Origin: a virus
Virus record (IMG/VR): IMGVR_UViG_3300043449_001524
Span: 1-40,851 of that record
Length of the DNA stretch: 40,851 bases
Reading direction: 5' to 3' (one strand)
This document shows, piece by piece, positions 30,614-38,304 of the stretch (position 1 is the stretch's first letter; every line of letters starts with the position of its first letter). The notes beneath the pieces were generated by a model, which had not been told where the DNA came from, did no database searches, and saw only the letters and a program-made list of their open reading frames with translations. Both the position numbers and the translations under genes were made by a program.

Positions 30614-30902
30614 CAGGATCTCCAGCCGTCAGTGCGAGCTTCAGTTTATCAACGGACTCTTCGTAGGTTTTCCTTTGATGATCGACTTGTAGTTCGATGA
30701 TTCCAAAGGAAACCACTTTTGCCATTTCATCAAAGAGTAGACCGGCAATTTTGCTCAGGATGAAAACAAAGACGGGATTGATAACCGGCCAGCCTAGAAA
30801 CGGAACTACCAATATGAGTCGAGCAACAACAGCCCGAAGCGCCACCTCGAAGATGAGCCCTTTGACAATCGCGTCGACCAGGTCGTCTTGCTTGCTATTC
30901 AC
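30546..30902 (-). CDS. Membrane protein of the lysis cassette (holin or inner-membrane spanin candidate)
   Basis: The product, about 118 aa, has a hydrophobic pair of segments (about 15-65: LIFEVALRAVVARLILVVPF; PVINPVFVFILSKIAGLLF). A charged helical C-terminal region follows (DHQRKTYEESVDKLKLALTA), like the periplasmic coiled coil of i-spanins or a holin tail. The start is GTG 30902, overlapping the stop of the 43-aa gene; GTG 30965 would add 21 residues. Neither has a strong ribosome binding site. Confidence 0.55.
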   Translation of the reverse strand: MNSKQDDLVDAIVKGLIFEVALRAVVARLILVVPFLGWPVINPVFVFILSKIAGLLFDEMAKVVSFGIIELQVDHQRKTYEESVDKLKLALTAGDPDAIKQAKEEFKNRLGDLIRLPV

Positions 30903-31026
30903 TCGAATTTTTCTTTTGAAACTTAGAAATGACCCAGACCAGAAATTCTCCAAGCCCTCGTACACCCGCTGGAATTAGGAGACTCCAAATCAAAAGGCTT
31001 CGTAGAGCTTGGAGAATCGAACTCAT
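30895..31026 (-). CDS. Tiny membrane protein of the lysis cassette
   Basis: A 43-aa frame (MSSILQALRSLLIWSLLIPA, then a second hydrophobic patch EFLVWVIS and a basic tail KFQKKNSSE) starts one base after the previous stop (TAATATG) with AAGG upstream. It overlaps the next gene's GTG by 8 bp. Size and hydrophobicity fit a holin or antiholin. It is too short for most gene callers. Confidence 0.55.
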   Translation of the reverse strand: MSSILQALRSLLIWSLLIPAGVRGLGEFLVWVISKFQKKNSSE

Positions 31027-31027
31027 A

Positions 31028-31258
31028 TTAGACCTTGAGAGCTGCCTTCAAGACGGCAAATACCGCATCATCTACCTGGCCCGGGATAGCTTTTGCGATC
31101 GAGTCAATCAAAGCGTCGGCCTCGATCTTGACTTCCATCATACTTGAAACGCCGAACTCAGCCTTTGCTTCGAATTTAGCGACCAGGAAGCCGCCTTTGA
31201 ACTCAACATCATACTTTCCAAAAGTACCAATCTGACCTTCTGCAATATCCTTTTCCAT
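31028..31258 (-). CDS. Small protein of the lysis cassette (unknown)
   Basis: The 76-aa product begins MEKDIAEGQIGTFGKYDVEF and is beta-rich in its first half, with a helical end (ALIDSIAKAIPGQVDDAVFA). GGGAG lies eight bases before ATG 31258, which decides that start over the longer frame. It lies between endolysin and the tiny membrane protein. Function unknown; a lysis regulator is possible. Confidence 0.6.
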   Translation of the reverse strand: MEKDIAEGQIGTFGKYDVEFKGGFLVAKFEAKAEFGVSSMMEVKIEADALIDSIAKAIPGQVDDAVFAVLKAALKV

Positions 31259-31306
31259 AGAAAATCTCCCTTCGAGCGATTGCACACCGCTAGAAGATGA
31301 TCGTTT

Positions 31307-31711
31307 CTATTCTGAAATCCTCCAGGTATCTGGGATCTTTGCCGGGATCTGAAAGTGAAAATGCTCCATTCCTACCGATACACTTCCATCCTGAGTCTTC
31401 TTTCGGAATGAATGGATAATGCACGATTGCTTCCCGTCTGGACGAGGAAACAATCTATTGATCTCGTCGCGTATCCGCTCAGCCTGATCGCGTGTATAGT
31501 AGCATCCTGTCGAGCTTTGAAACCTGGCATCAAATGCCCGACCAGCCGGATGAACTCCGGACTCTCCCTGAACCTGATCTGTCACTCGTGTAATCACCAA
31601 AGGACGACCGGCAATCTCTTGAGATAGAGAGTCCGCTTTCTTTGCCATAAACTGAAGGAACTCCGAAGTCCTTTCCAGCTGCGACTTCATGTGTTCTTCT
31701 TTAAAGATCAT
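31307..31711 (-). CDS. Endolysin, M15-type peptidoglycan peptidase
   Basis: The 134-aa protein has the M15/DD-carboxypeptidase-like zinc motif: SGVHPAGRAFDARF (H54 and D61) and, near the C-terminus, MEHFHF (E116 as catalytic base, H119 as third ligand). It should cut peptide cross-links in peptidoglycan. There is no signal peptide or cell-wall binding domain, so a holin is needed for export. Length matches small phage M15 endolysins. Confidence 0.85.
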   Translation of the reverse strand: MIFKEEHMKSQLERTSEFLQFMAKKADSLSQEIAGRPLVITRVTDQVQGESGVHPAGRAFDARFQSSTGCYYTRDQAERIRDEINRLFPRPDGKQSCIIHSFRKKTQDGSVSVGMEHFHFQIPAKIPDTWRISE

Positions 31712-31721
31712 CTTCTCTTAC

Positions 31722-32048
31722 CTAAATTTTATGAATAACCCAAGAAACCAGCGTACTTCCGACTGTGCTGATAATCCCCAGAATCGTAATCGTCCGAATT
31801 CTAAAGTTGTTTAGGTATGAAATTTTTTCATCGAAACTTTTGTTGGTCGCAACGAGGTCTTGATTCACTTCTTTGAACATCAGTTCGAAGTGTTTTCGCA
31901 ATTCTTTAAGATCCTCGCGAATAACCGCAGTGTCCTCTTTATGCGTATCTTTTAAATCCTTCATCTCGGATTTAATATGCGCAAACTCCGATTGTTCCCA
32001 TTTTTCGAGCATATCGAGCTTTGCTTCAATGGCAGTATACTCAGACAT
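31722..32048 (-). CDS. Coiled-coil protein with C-terminal membrane anchor (XhlA-like lysis protein)
   Basis: The 108-aa product is a long charged coiled coil (residues 1-80) ending in one membrane helix (about 86-105: ITILGIISTVGSTLVSWVIH) and His-Lys. This is the layout of XhlA/haemolysin-type holin partners. The start at 32048 has GGAG six bases upstream; 18 extra residues in the longer frame look non-coding. It is the first gene after the terminator at 32085-32118, so lysis genes probably have their own promoter nearby. Confidence 0.68.
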   Translation of the reverse strand: MSEYTAIEAKLDMLEKWEQSEFAHIKSEMKDLKDTHKEDTAVIREDLKELRKHFELMFKEVNQDLVATNKSFDEKISYLNNFRIRTITILGIISTVGSTLVSWVIHKI

Positions 32049-32072
32049 AGTAGACTCCGCGTGATGAATGGC

Positions 32073-32085
32073 TAAGTAATACTTA
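32073..32085. promoter_or_regulatory. Perfect 13-bp palindrome before the lysis cassette
   Basis: TAAGTAATACTTA lies between the terminator hairpin and the first lysis gene, in an AT-rich stretch. It may be a regulator site or part of a lysis promoter; I see no clear -35. Confidence 0.35.
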
Positions 32086-32118
32086 TTTAAAAGACCCCGC
32101 ACCGTTTCCAGTGCGGGG
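32085..32118 (-). terminator. Rho-independent terminator between fibre and lysis genes
   Basis: On the minus strand CCCCGCAC (32118-32111) pairs with GTGCGGGG (32102-32095), loop of 8, followed by TCTTTTAAAT. The stem is perfect and GC-rich, 26 bp past the fibre stop. Confidence 0.85.
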
Positions 32119-32143
32119 ATTAATTAATATAGATACAATCTAA

Positions 32144-34171
32144 TTAGCTAACCTTAATTAGATCGCCATGCAGAATATACAGATAACCTTGTGGATCTAA
32201 CCCTGGATTACCGCTATTCATAACATCGGCAGAGGTCATAAGTGTGGTAACAACTCCTGCGGACGTCACTTTGCGTACAGCACCATTGTTATAATCCATC
32301 ACATATAAATTCTCGCTCGCATCGCAAATGATCCCTTGTGGACGCCAGAACCTAGCAGATTCACCTGTTGCATCTGTATTTCCAGCTTGTCCAATCGATC
32401 CAGCAAACACGGTCGAATTTCCGTTCGTATCTACCTTATAGATCACATGGCTATATGAGTTCGTAACGTAGATATTTCCTGATGGAGCAAAAGCAATTCC
32501 CTTCAAATCCCACGTTCCTCGATCTGCACCAACGGTAGCAAAGTCGCTAACGGTTCCATTTGAAGAGATTTTCTTAATGCCTCCGATTGAAGCCGTATAT
32601 ACTTCTCCTGTTGCCGGATTCAATGTGATTCCCCACGGGGAATTAAGCATCCAACTGTCAAAAACAGTTTGATCGGACGGATTGTTAATATTGATTTTAA
32701 ATACGCAATTAGATCCAACTCCGTAACAATATCCAGCAACCGAATCGACAACAACGTCTTTGAATCTGTAGGAATCCACCCACTGCTGCTGAGCCAAGGT
32801 CGTGAGCGATCCATCAGTAGCAACCTTCACCAAGCGCCAGTTGTTGTAATCTGCTACATACGCATTACCGTTTGAGTCAAAATCTACTCCCGATGCTTCT
32901 TGAGTTCCGAAGCCGGATTTATACACCTCAGTAACGCCGGACAACGCTACTGCTGGAGCAAAACCAGCAACGAATCCTACTGCACCACCGCCGCCGCTTC
33001 CACCGCTGCCAGTGCCTCCACCTTCAGTTCCACCACCGCCAGCGGGGGGGCTTAATTCTCCCGGAACAGTGTAAGAAGATCCTGTGTAAATGGCTTGACC
33101 ATCGATGAAACGGAAGTCATCAATTAAACCCTTGTATCCAAACATCGTTTGGGTATCCGGACCATAGTGCCCAATCCGAATTCGACTGGATGGATAAAAC
33201 TGATATGGTGTGCCCGGAGCGCCGTTTTCGTAAGTAAAGTCTTTTTCAAGAACTTTTGAACCGTCGAGGTAGATTCGGGCTACTTTACCAGCGCAAGTCA
33301 ATGCGACGTGGTGCCAGTTTCCATCGGCAATCGAAACGGGTACAGAGTTATTTGATAGTCCGTAGCGACCATTATCTACCGTTATTGTTCCGGCATTTAG
33401 ATAGAAATGAATGCCGCCAAAGTCATCTGGATATCTATTGCTAGAGTAATTGCTATCACCATAGAACATTGCACAAGGCCCTAAATTTCCATTCATGTAA
33501 TCGGAAGTAGGCTTGAGCCACATTTCAACAGTAAAATCTCCACCGCTATAATACTGGCCGCCATTGGTGCGAACCATGTTTAATGAGCTGCTACCGTTCA
33601 GATTAACAGAGTAGGCGCCGAACTTTGCGTCAGCGAGATAGGGAACTCCGATGGTTGAAACCGTACTGCCAATGCTGTCAACAAACGGAGAAGCATTAAA
33701 ATTCATCAATGCGGTCACGTTTCCAGTAATTTCAACAGTGCCACCGCCGCCGCCAGTTCCGCCGCCGCCGCCGCCGCTTTCACCACCACCACTATTACCA
33801 CCGCCGCCGCCCTGGGTCTGAAATTCCATATTGAGAAGCGGAATGTCTTCAGAAGCGACTGAGAAAATGCTTCCATCGAGGTCAACAAGGAGAAGCTTTT
33901 CTAAGTTGAAAATATCAGCGGATGACTCGTGTACAATCGTCGAAGCGGATGGCTCGGTCTGACTCAAATCGAAGCTCAGGAGCTCTTTAGCTCCAGTAAC
34001 TGCTCCGTCCACGTTGGCTTTAAATTCAGCAATAAGTTTTGAGATGTTAGCCACATCGCTGAAATGAGCGTTAGCCGCGACCGAAGGAAGTGTGAAGAGA
34101 GTAGTTTTATCAAGAACGACGCTAAAGGATTGGCCTTTAGTCATATTGACCGGAAAAGTGAACAATGACAT
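32144..34171 (-). CDS. Large receptor-binding fibre: LamG lectin domain plus NHL propeller
   Basis: The 675-aa protein has four parts: an N-terminal attachment region (1-120), a poly-Gly linker (about 122-147), a LamG/concanavalin-like domain (about 150-375; FTVEMWLKPTSDYMNG, DGNWHHVALTCAGKVARIYL, GLIDDFRFIDGQAIY) and a second Gly-rich linker. A C-terminal NHL-type beta-propeller follows (about 405-675; repeats such as GVDFDSNGNAYVADYNNWRL and GIAFAPSGNIYVTNSYSHVI). LamG binds sugars or proteins and NHL domains can bind partners, so receptor recognition is likely. GGAG precedes the start. The Gly linkers are GC-rich low-complexity DNA. Confidence 0.82.
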   Translation of the reverse strand: MSLFTFPVNMTKGQSFSVVLDKTTLFTLPSVAANAHFSDVANISKLIAEFKANVDGAVTGAKELLSFDLSQTEPSASTIVHESSADIFNLEKLLLVDLDGSIFSVASEDIPLLNMEFQTQGGGGGNSGGGESGGGGGGTGGGGGTVEITGNVTALMNFNASPFVDSIGSTVSTIGVPYLADAKFGAYSVNLNGSSSLNMVRTNGGQYYSGGDFTVEMWLKPTSDYMNGNLGPCAMFYGDSNYSSNRYPDDFGGIHFYLNAGTITVDNGRYGLSNNSVPVSIADGNWHHVALTCAGKVARIYLDGSKVLEKDFTYENGAPGTPYQFYPSSRIRIGHYGPDTQTMFGYKGLIDDFRFIDGQAIYTGSSYTVPGELSPPAGGGGTEGGGTGSGGSGGGGAVGFVAGFAPAVALSGVTEVYKSGFGTQEASGVDFDSNGNAYVADYNNWRLVKVATDGSLTTLAQQQWVDSYRFKDVVVDSVAGYCYGVGSNCVFKININNPSDQTVFDSWMLNSPWGITLNPATGEVYTASIGGIKKISSNGTVSDFATVGADRGTWDLKGIAFAPSGNIYVTNSYSHVIYKVDTNGNSTVFAGSIGQAGNTDATGESARFWRPQGIICDASENLYVMDYNNGAVRKVTSAGVVTTLMTSADVMNSGNPGLDPQGYLYILHGDLIKVS

Positions 34172-34192
34172 CGTAATAGCTCCTTTGTTTTA

Positions 34193-34222
34193 GAAAACGG
34201 GGAAGGATCGCTCCTCCCCCGT
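34193..34222 (-). terminator. Rho-independent terminator between the two fibre genes
   Basis: On the minus strand an 11-bp stem (ACGGGGGAGGA with TCCTTCCCCGT, one G-U) with loop GCGA is followed by TTTTC. It lies 13 bp past the coiled-coil fibre stop and before the ribosome binding site of the LamG fibre. Confidence 0.75.
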
Positions 34223-34235
34223 CTGGACTGATTGA

Positions 34236-35453
34236 TTAGACTTTAAAAGCGTACTTCACAAACAAAGTGTCGCCTTCAGCGAGAGCCATAGCTCCAGCGA
34301 GCAGGTCGCCAGTCCAGGTCATCTTGGTCTTGCCGCCGACCACAGAGAGATAGAAGTCATCACCTTTGTGAATAGCGATACGATCCACGAAAGCATTGAC
34401 ACTCTCGTCAACAATGAGCTTGTCCAGCATTACATAGCCGTTGGACATATCAGTTGCGCTCAAAACAAACTTTTCCTGTTTGAATTGAACATGGTCAGCT
34501 TCGAGCAAAGCAACGCGACCATCGAGAGCCGAGTCCGCAGCTTCCCGGGCTGCAACCTCCGTCGCCATCAAACCATCGGCGTAGCTCTTGGCTTCGGCCA
34601 GGTTGTTAGCAACAGTCGAGGTCAACGCTGCCGCTGCTGACTCATCACTGGCAAGTTGATCGGCAATCTCTTTGAGAGTGTCGAGCATTGCAGGAGCGCC
34701 GCCGATCAAATCAGAAATCTTCTGATCGGTGTAGCTCTTGGAATCGTTGAACTTGCCGTCTACATAGGTCTTGGTAGTCGGATCTTGCTCCAAAACAGCG
34801 ATACGAGCGTCGAGTCCAGATTCAACGCCTTCAGCGCGAGCCTGTTCCGTAGCTACGAGGTTATCGGCATAAGTCTTTGCACCGGCAACCTGGGTATCAA
34901 CGTATGTTTTTTTTACAACGTCGGTTTCGAGGCTCGTGATCCGACTCTCATGGTCAGCTTCCACGCCCATAGCGCGGGACTGTTCTTGAGAAACCAGTCC
35001 TTCAGCATAGGTTTTTGCACCAGCGACTTCGGCGTCAACATAGGTTTTTTTTACGACGTCGGTTTCCAGGCTTGTGATCCGGGTTTCGAAACCGGCTTCA
35101 ACCCCTTCCGCCCGGGAAATCTCAGACTCAAGGTCTGCGCGAAGAACATCTTCCACGGCCTGAGCGCGAAGAACCTCGGCCTGGAGATCAGAATTGATCT
35201 GATTTTCAATCCCCTGTGCGCGAGCAATTTCAGCGGTCAGATCGGAACGAAGCCCTTCTTCAATCCCTTGAGCGCGAGCAACTTCGGAGTTGATAGCAGA
35301 CTGTAAAGTTGCTTCAACGCCCTGCGCACGGGACTGCTCTGCAGCAACAATCCCATCGGCATAGGATTTAGCAGCAGATTCAGCCTGGTCAGCTTCGCTC
35401 ATGATGTAATTCAATACATCCTGGTCTAAAAATTTCTTTTTAATTTGTGCCAT
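34236..35453 (-). CDS. Coiled-coil tail fibre with repeats
   Basis: The 405-aa protein is built from repeats. About residues 40-125 hold a roughly 17-aa unit (E-x-x-RAQG-I/V-E-x-x-L/I). About 126-215 hold a larger unit (RITSLETDVVKKTYVD, AGAKTYA) twice almost identically, then K-SYADG variants. The C-terminal 85 residues form a beta domain (FVLSATDMSNGYVMLDKLIV). Such trimeric coiled-coil shafts are typical of long tail fibres. GGGGAGAG precedes the start. A terminator follows. Confidence 0.82.
   Translation of the reverse strand: MAQIKKKFLDQDVLNYIMSEADQAESAAKSYADGIVAAEQSRAQGVEATLQSAINSEVARAQGIEEGLRSDLTAEIARAQGIENQINSDLQAEVLRAQAVEDVLRADLESEISRAEGVEAGFETRITSLETDVVKKTYVDAEVAGAKTYAEGLVSQEQSRAMGVEADHESRITSLETDVVKKTYVDTQVAGAKTYADNLVATEQARAEGVESGLDARIAVLEQDPTTKTYVDGKFNDSKSYTDQKISDLIGGAPAMLDTLKEIADQLASDESAAAALTSTVANNLAEAKSYADGLMATEVAAREAADSALDGRVALLEADHVQFKQEKFVLSATDMSNGYVMLDKLIVDESVNAFVDRIAIHKGDDFYLSVVGGKTKMTWTGDLLAGAMALAEGDTLFVKYAFKV
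34890..35070. repeat. Near-identical tandem segments inside the fibre gene
   Basis: Two blocks (about 34898-34943 and 35036-35081) share runs such as GACGTCGGTTT or AACGTCGGTTT preceded by eight T. They encode the duplicated RITSLETDVVKKTYVD unit. They could recombine and change fibre length. Confidence 0.6.
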
Positions 35454-35469
35454 CAGTCACTCTCCCCTT

Positions 35470-35811
35470 TTAGAAGTAAACAACCTGAAGACGATCATTC
35501 GCATCCAGGACACCGTCCAACCGCATCAGATCCCAAGACACTCTGTTTCCAATGACAAAGAAGTCCAAACCAATAAAAGTTGGACCAGCTCCGTCAACGA
35601 AGACCAGTGTTCTGTTCGGATGAGTTGGTGCATTGCTGAGAGTTATCGACTTTTCGAGGACCATTTCCTCGTTCAATAAAAATTGTTCTACATAATAGCC
35701 GTTGAATCCAACCGGACCTTCATAGATGCGAATCGTCTGAATCGGATTTTCCGGAAATGGAACGACGTTTAATTCTTCGAGCGGAATCTCCGTGGCATAC
35801 AACTCAGTCAT
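35470..35811 (-). CDS. Small fibre-associated structural protein
   Basis: The 113-aa beta-rich protein (NPIQTIRIYEGPVGFNGYYV; NRTLVFVDGAGPTFIGLDFF; ends DANDRLQVVYF) resembles small fibre-attachment or tip domains. It is coupled by ATGA to the upstream gene and followed closely by the coiled-coil fibre. Family not certain. Confidence 0.6.
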   Translation of the reverse strand: MTELYATEIPLEELNVVPFPENPIQTIRIYEGPVGFNGYYVEQFLLNEEMVLEKSITLSNAPTHPNRTLVFVDGAGPTFIGLDFFVIGNRVSWDLMRLDGVLDANDRLQVVYF

Positions 35812-36173
35812 CTCGTTACCTCGGGAGATACTTGAGCGACGCCTTCAAAAAGCCTGATGATTCTTCCGTCTGGGAGTTCTAGTTCCATATCCCAACAATA
35901 ATTTGTGTAAATCTTTTGGTAACTCGTGGCCTTCGAGACAGGAATGTTCGAAGTTTCGACAGCCGGGGCGAATAGACTGATTCTGCCCTCGGGTCCGGCA
36001 ATGTAGATGCTAAACTGTAGCAATACATTTTTGTCTGAATATGTTTTTCTGACCTGGGCGCGAGCGACCGAACCTGTCAGGTCATACGGGTTTCCGTCTG
36101 CTCCGTTGATTTGGTAGGATTTTGAAAAATCCGCACCCTGCTCGATGATTAAGTCTTCTCGTGTCGCAGCCAT
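35808..36173 (-). CDS. Small BppU-N-like structural protein
   Basis: The 121-aa protein shows the pattern EQGADFSKSYQINGADGNPY-DLTGSVARAQVRK, which recurs in phage baseplate-upper or fibre-base N-terminal domains (Q-G-x-x-F...G-x-P-x-DLTG). The rest is beta-rich. It begins 7 bp after the large terminase stop. It probably forms the base of the first fibre cluster. Confidence 0.62.
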   Translation of the reverse strand: MAATREDLIIEQGADFSKSYQINGADGNPYDLTGSVARAQVRKTYSDKNVLLQFSIYIAGPEGRISLFAPAVETSNIPVSKATSYQKIYTNYCWDMELELPDGRIIRLFEGVAQVSPEVTR

Positions 36174-36179
36174 ACCCTC

Positions 36180-37826
36180 TTATCGACCTCCGAGCGCATT
36201 CAGGCTACTTATCGCCGCTGGCTTGTATCTGTTATGCGCGAGGCTCCAAAGTTGCTCCAGGGCATCTGGGCAGTCGTCATGAGCCCCGTTAGGAAATTCC
36301 TCGTGCTGGCGCACAAACTCGTGAGATAAAGCCCGATTAAAAACGATCCATCCGTGATTCACCTTTGGCTCTAGCCGGAAGATCCTCTCCCGTTTGTTTT
36401 CAGTTTGGACGCAGTCATAGAAAGGGATCGAGATCCTGCGCTTCTCCTGATCTTCGATCCTTTTCTTTTCATCTATGATGTTCGGCAAAAGCAGATTTCT
36501 GTACAGATTTGTCTCGATCGAGAACTTTTCATATTGAAAGCGATCGTTGAGATCAAAGATCGACCGAATATAGGAACTAGGTGGAGCCCTCTTTGTCATG
36601 TCGTGATGAATGAAGAGTCGTTTGGATTTGGTGTGAAGATAGCCGGTCAAGATACAGGTAAAGTCACCCATTTGCTTCTGAGCGCCCTGTCCCGTCGCAG
36701 GATCAATGCACCCAATGGATACCAGTTCCTCGCGAGGGATCAAAGAAGATGAGGATTCGATCAGAAGACCCTTCGGTGTCTCCTTGTACCAGTGAAAATT
36801 CTGGAAAATCTGCTCGTCTGTACCCTGGGGATCGTTTTGCTTCTCTTTCATGAAGGCTCTCCGTCCTATCTCCTCCAGATCCATCATGTGTTCCAGGTAG
36901 TTTTCTTTTGCGTCCCATAAGACCTCCGTTCCTTTGAGCATTTCATCTTGATTTTGTTTAAAAAATTCTCGAGATTTTTCTATTCGATCAGAATCTGAAA
37001 TGTTGCGATAGATTTCACCCCATTGATTCCATAGATCCTGCCGCTCAGACCAGGAGATGATCGATTTAAATACACGTCCAGAGTAGGAAGGGTTTCTGAG
37101 AAGTTTTGCGAGCAGCGAATCTTTGTGCAAGACAGTGCCTACAAATTCAATGTTCGTTCCCTTGTCTCCAGCCTTCGTAACATCCTCGAAAAACCATGTT
37201 GCAGTTTTGTCGCGAATCTTCTCGTTATAAACTTCCTCAGAATACTCCACGTCATCGGCCACGATTTTAGTCGGCCTGGATTCACCAATTCGTATCCCTC
37301 GAACTTCTGAGCCACGGCCAAGCGCCGCGAAAAACGTCGTCCCCTTATCGCTATGAACAATAAACTCCGATTCGCCCGCTTTTTTAGTTGGAAAACGAAC
37401 TCCGAATATATCGCTGAGATCGCTATTTGACAGAATTTCAGCCCGGATATCTTTGAGCTTCTTATTTGCAAGAGGTGTTGTTGAGCTAATGATAAGGATG
37501 AATTTCTCCAATCCATAACAGACGTCATGAATCGGCTTGATGAGTGTGGCGAGCGTACTTTTTGCCGAGCCACGAGGTGCAGCGCGTACTCGACGGATGT
37601 TTCTTTCGCCAAACTGAAAGCTCGCGAACATATCCCGATGAAAGGAATTAAAAGTCCTAGTGCAATAGTGCGGAAAAAAGAGAGTAGCGAATAACTCAAG
37701 ATCCGTCGCGCACCGAAGCCTAATCAGCTCCAGACGCTCCTCCCTGTTCTTTTTTGCGTCTAAAGTATTCTGAAAGTCGCTCAATGACAGCCGACCTATC
37801 TCTTGAATCAGTTCTGTTTCCGTCAT
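36180..37826 (-). CDS. terL: Terminase large subunit
   Basis: The 548-aa protein has the packaging ATPase motifs: Walker A APRGSAKST (about 83-91), a Walker B-type KIVADDVEY and a coupling motif GTVLHKD. The C-terminal nuclease (about 370-530) has IGCIDPATGQG with the first Asp, FSIETNLYRN, and the final GAHDDCPDALEQLW carrying the last acidic residues. It pumps DNA into the head and cuts it. Its start overlaps the end of terS by 107 bp, which is long; AGGA lies eight bases upstream. Confidence 0.95.
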   Translation of the reverse strand: MTETELIQEIGRLSLSDFQNTLDAKKNREERLELIRLRCATDLELFATLFFPHYCTRTFNSFHRDMFASFQFGERNIRRVRAAPRGSAKSTLATLIKPIHDVCYGLEKFILIISSTTPLANKKLKDIRAEILSNSDLSDIFGVRFPTKKAGESEFIVHSDKGTTFFAALGRGSEVRGIRIGESRPTKIVADDVEYSEEVYNEKIRDKTATWFFEDVTKAGDKGTNIEFVGTVLHKDSLLAKLLRNPSYSGRVFKSIISWSERQDLWNQWGEIYRNISDSDRIEKSREFFKQNQDEMLKGTEVLWDAKENYLEHMMDLEEIGRRAFMKEKQNDPQGTDEQIFQNFHWYKETPKGLLIESSSSLIPREELVSIGCIDPATGQGAQKQMGDFTCILTGYLHTKSKRLFIHHDMTKRAPPSSYIRSIFDLNDRFQYEKFSIETNLYRNLLLPNIIDEKKRIEDQEKRRISIPFYDCVQTENKRERIFRLEPKVNHGWIVFNRALSHEFVRQHEEFPNGAHDDCPDALEQLWSLAHNRYKPAAISSLNALGGR

Positions 37827-38304
37827 CCCACAATCCTATCAACTTGCCCAATAGCTCCAATGCTTTCAACCGTTGGGAAGCGGCAGTCTTGACTGTTAAC
37901 TTGCTCATACCTGGACCGAGGTTGATCTGCTCGATGGAGTCCAAAAATTTGAGCGCCTGGTCGTCCAGCTCATCCCGCGGAATGAGAGTCATATTTCCGC
38001 GATCGTCCCAATCCGCGATCATTCCGAGATGTCCGAACGCGACAGCAGAAAGCGCCCTGACAATATCCTCGCGTCGAATATCAAACTTCGCCATTGTCCT
38101 GGCCTGTTCATACACAAGGACTCTTTTGATTTTAGGTTTTTTAAGCAATTGAGAGGCTTGGGAATCTGCGCTTTTCTCGGAAAATCCCGCGGCTCTCGCG
38201 GCGCGTCCATTGTTACCGTCGATCAGCCATTCCCGAAGGAACTCGGCCTCCATATGGGTTAGCGCGGCCCAGAGTTCTTTTCTTGTAACATTTTTTGACT
38301 TCAT
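37720..38304 (-). CDS. terS: Terminase small subunit
   Basis: The 194-aa protein has the terS pattern: an N-terminal helix-turn-helix (EFLREWLIDGNNGRAARAAG; FSEKSADSQASQLLKKPKIK), a helical oligomerisation region and a C-terminus ending in KTAASQRLKALELLGKLIGL, typical of the Terminase_2 family. It recognises the packaging site. The start overlaps the sigma-like gene stop (ATGA). Confidence 0.9.
   Translation of the reverse strand: MKSKNVTRKELWAALTHMEAEFLREWLIDGNNGRAARAAGFSEKSADSQASQLLKKPKIKRVLVYEQARTMAKFDIRREDIVRALSAVAFGHLGMIADWDDRGNMTLIPRDELDDQALKFLDSIEQINLGPGMSKLTVKTAASQRLKALELLGKLIGLWDDGNRTDSRDRSAVIERLSEYFRRKKEQGGASGAD

Noticed and set aside
32995-33810. GC-rich short repeats (CCGCCG runs) that look like a repeat array
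   Set aside because: They are the Gly codons of the two fibre linkers, not CRISPR or mobile-element repeats. I saw no CRISPR array or insertion sequence in the window.
34656-35306. 216-aa plus-strand frame opposite the coiled-coil fibre
   Set aside because: It is an antisense shadow of the repetitive fibre gene.
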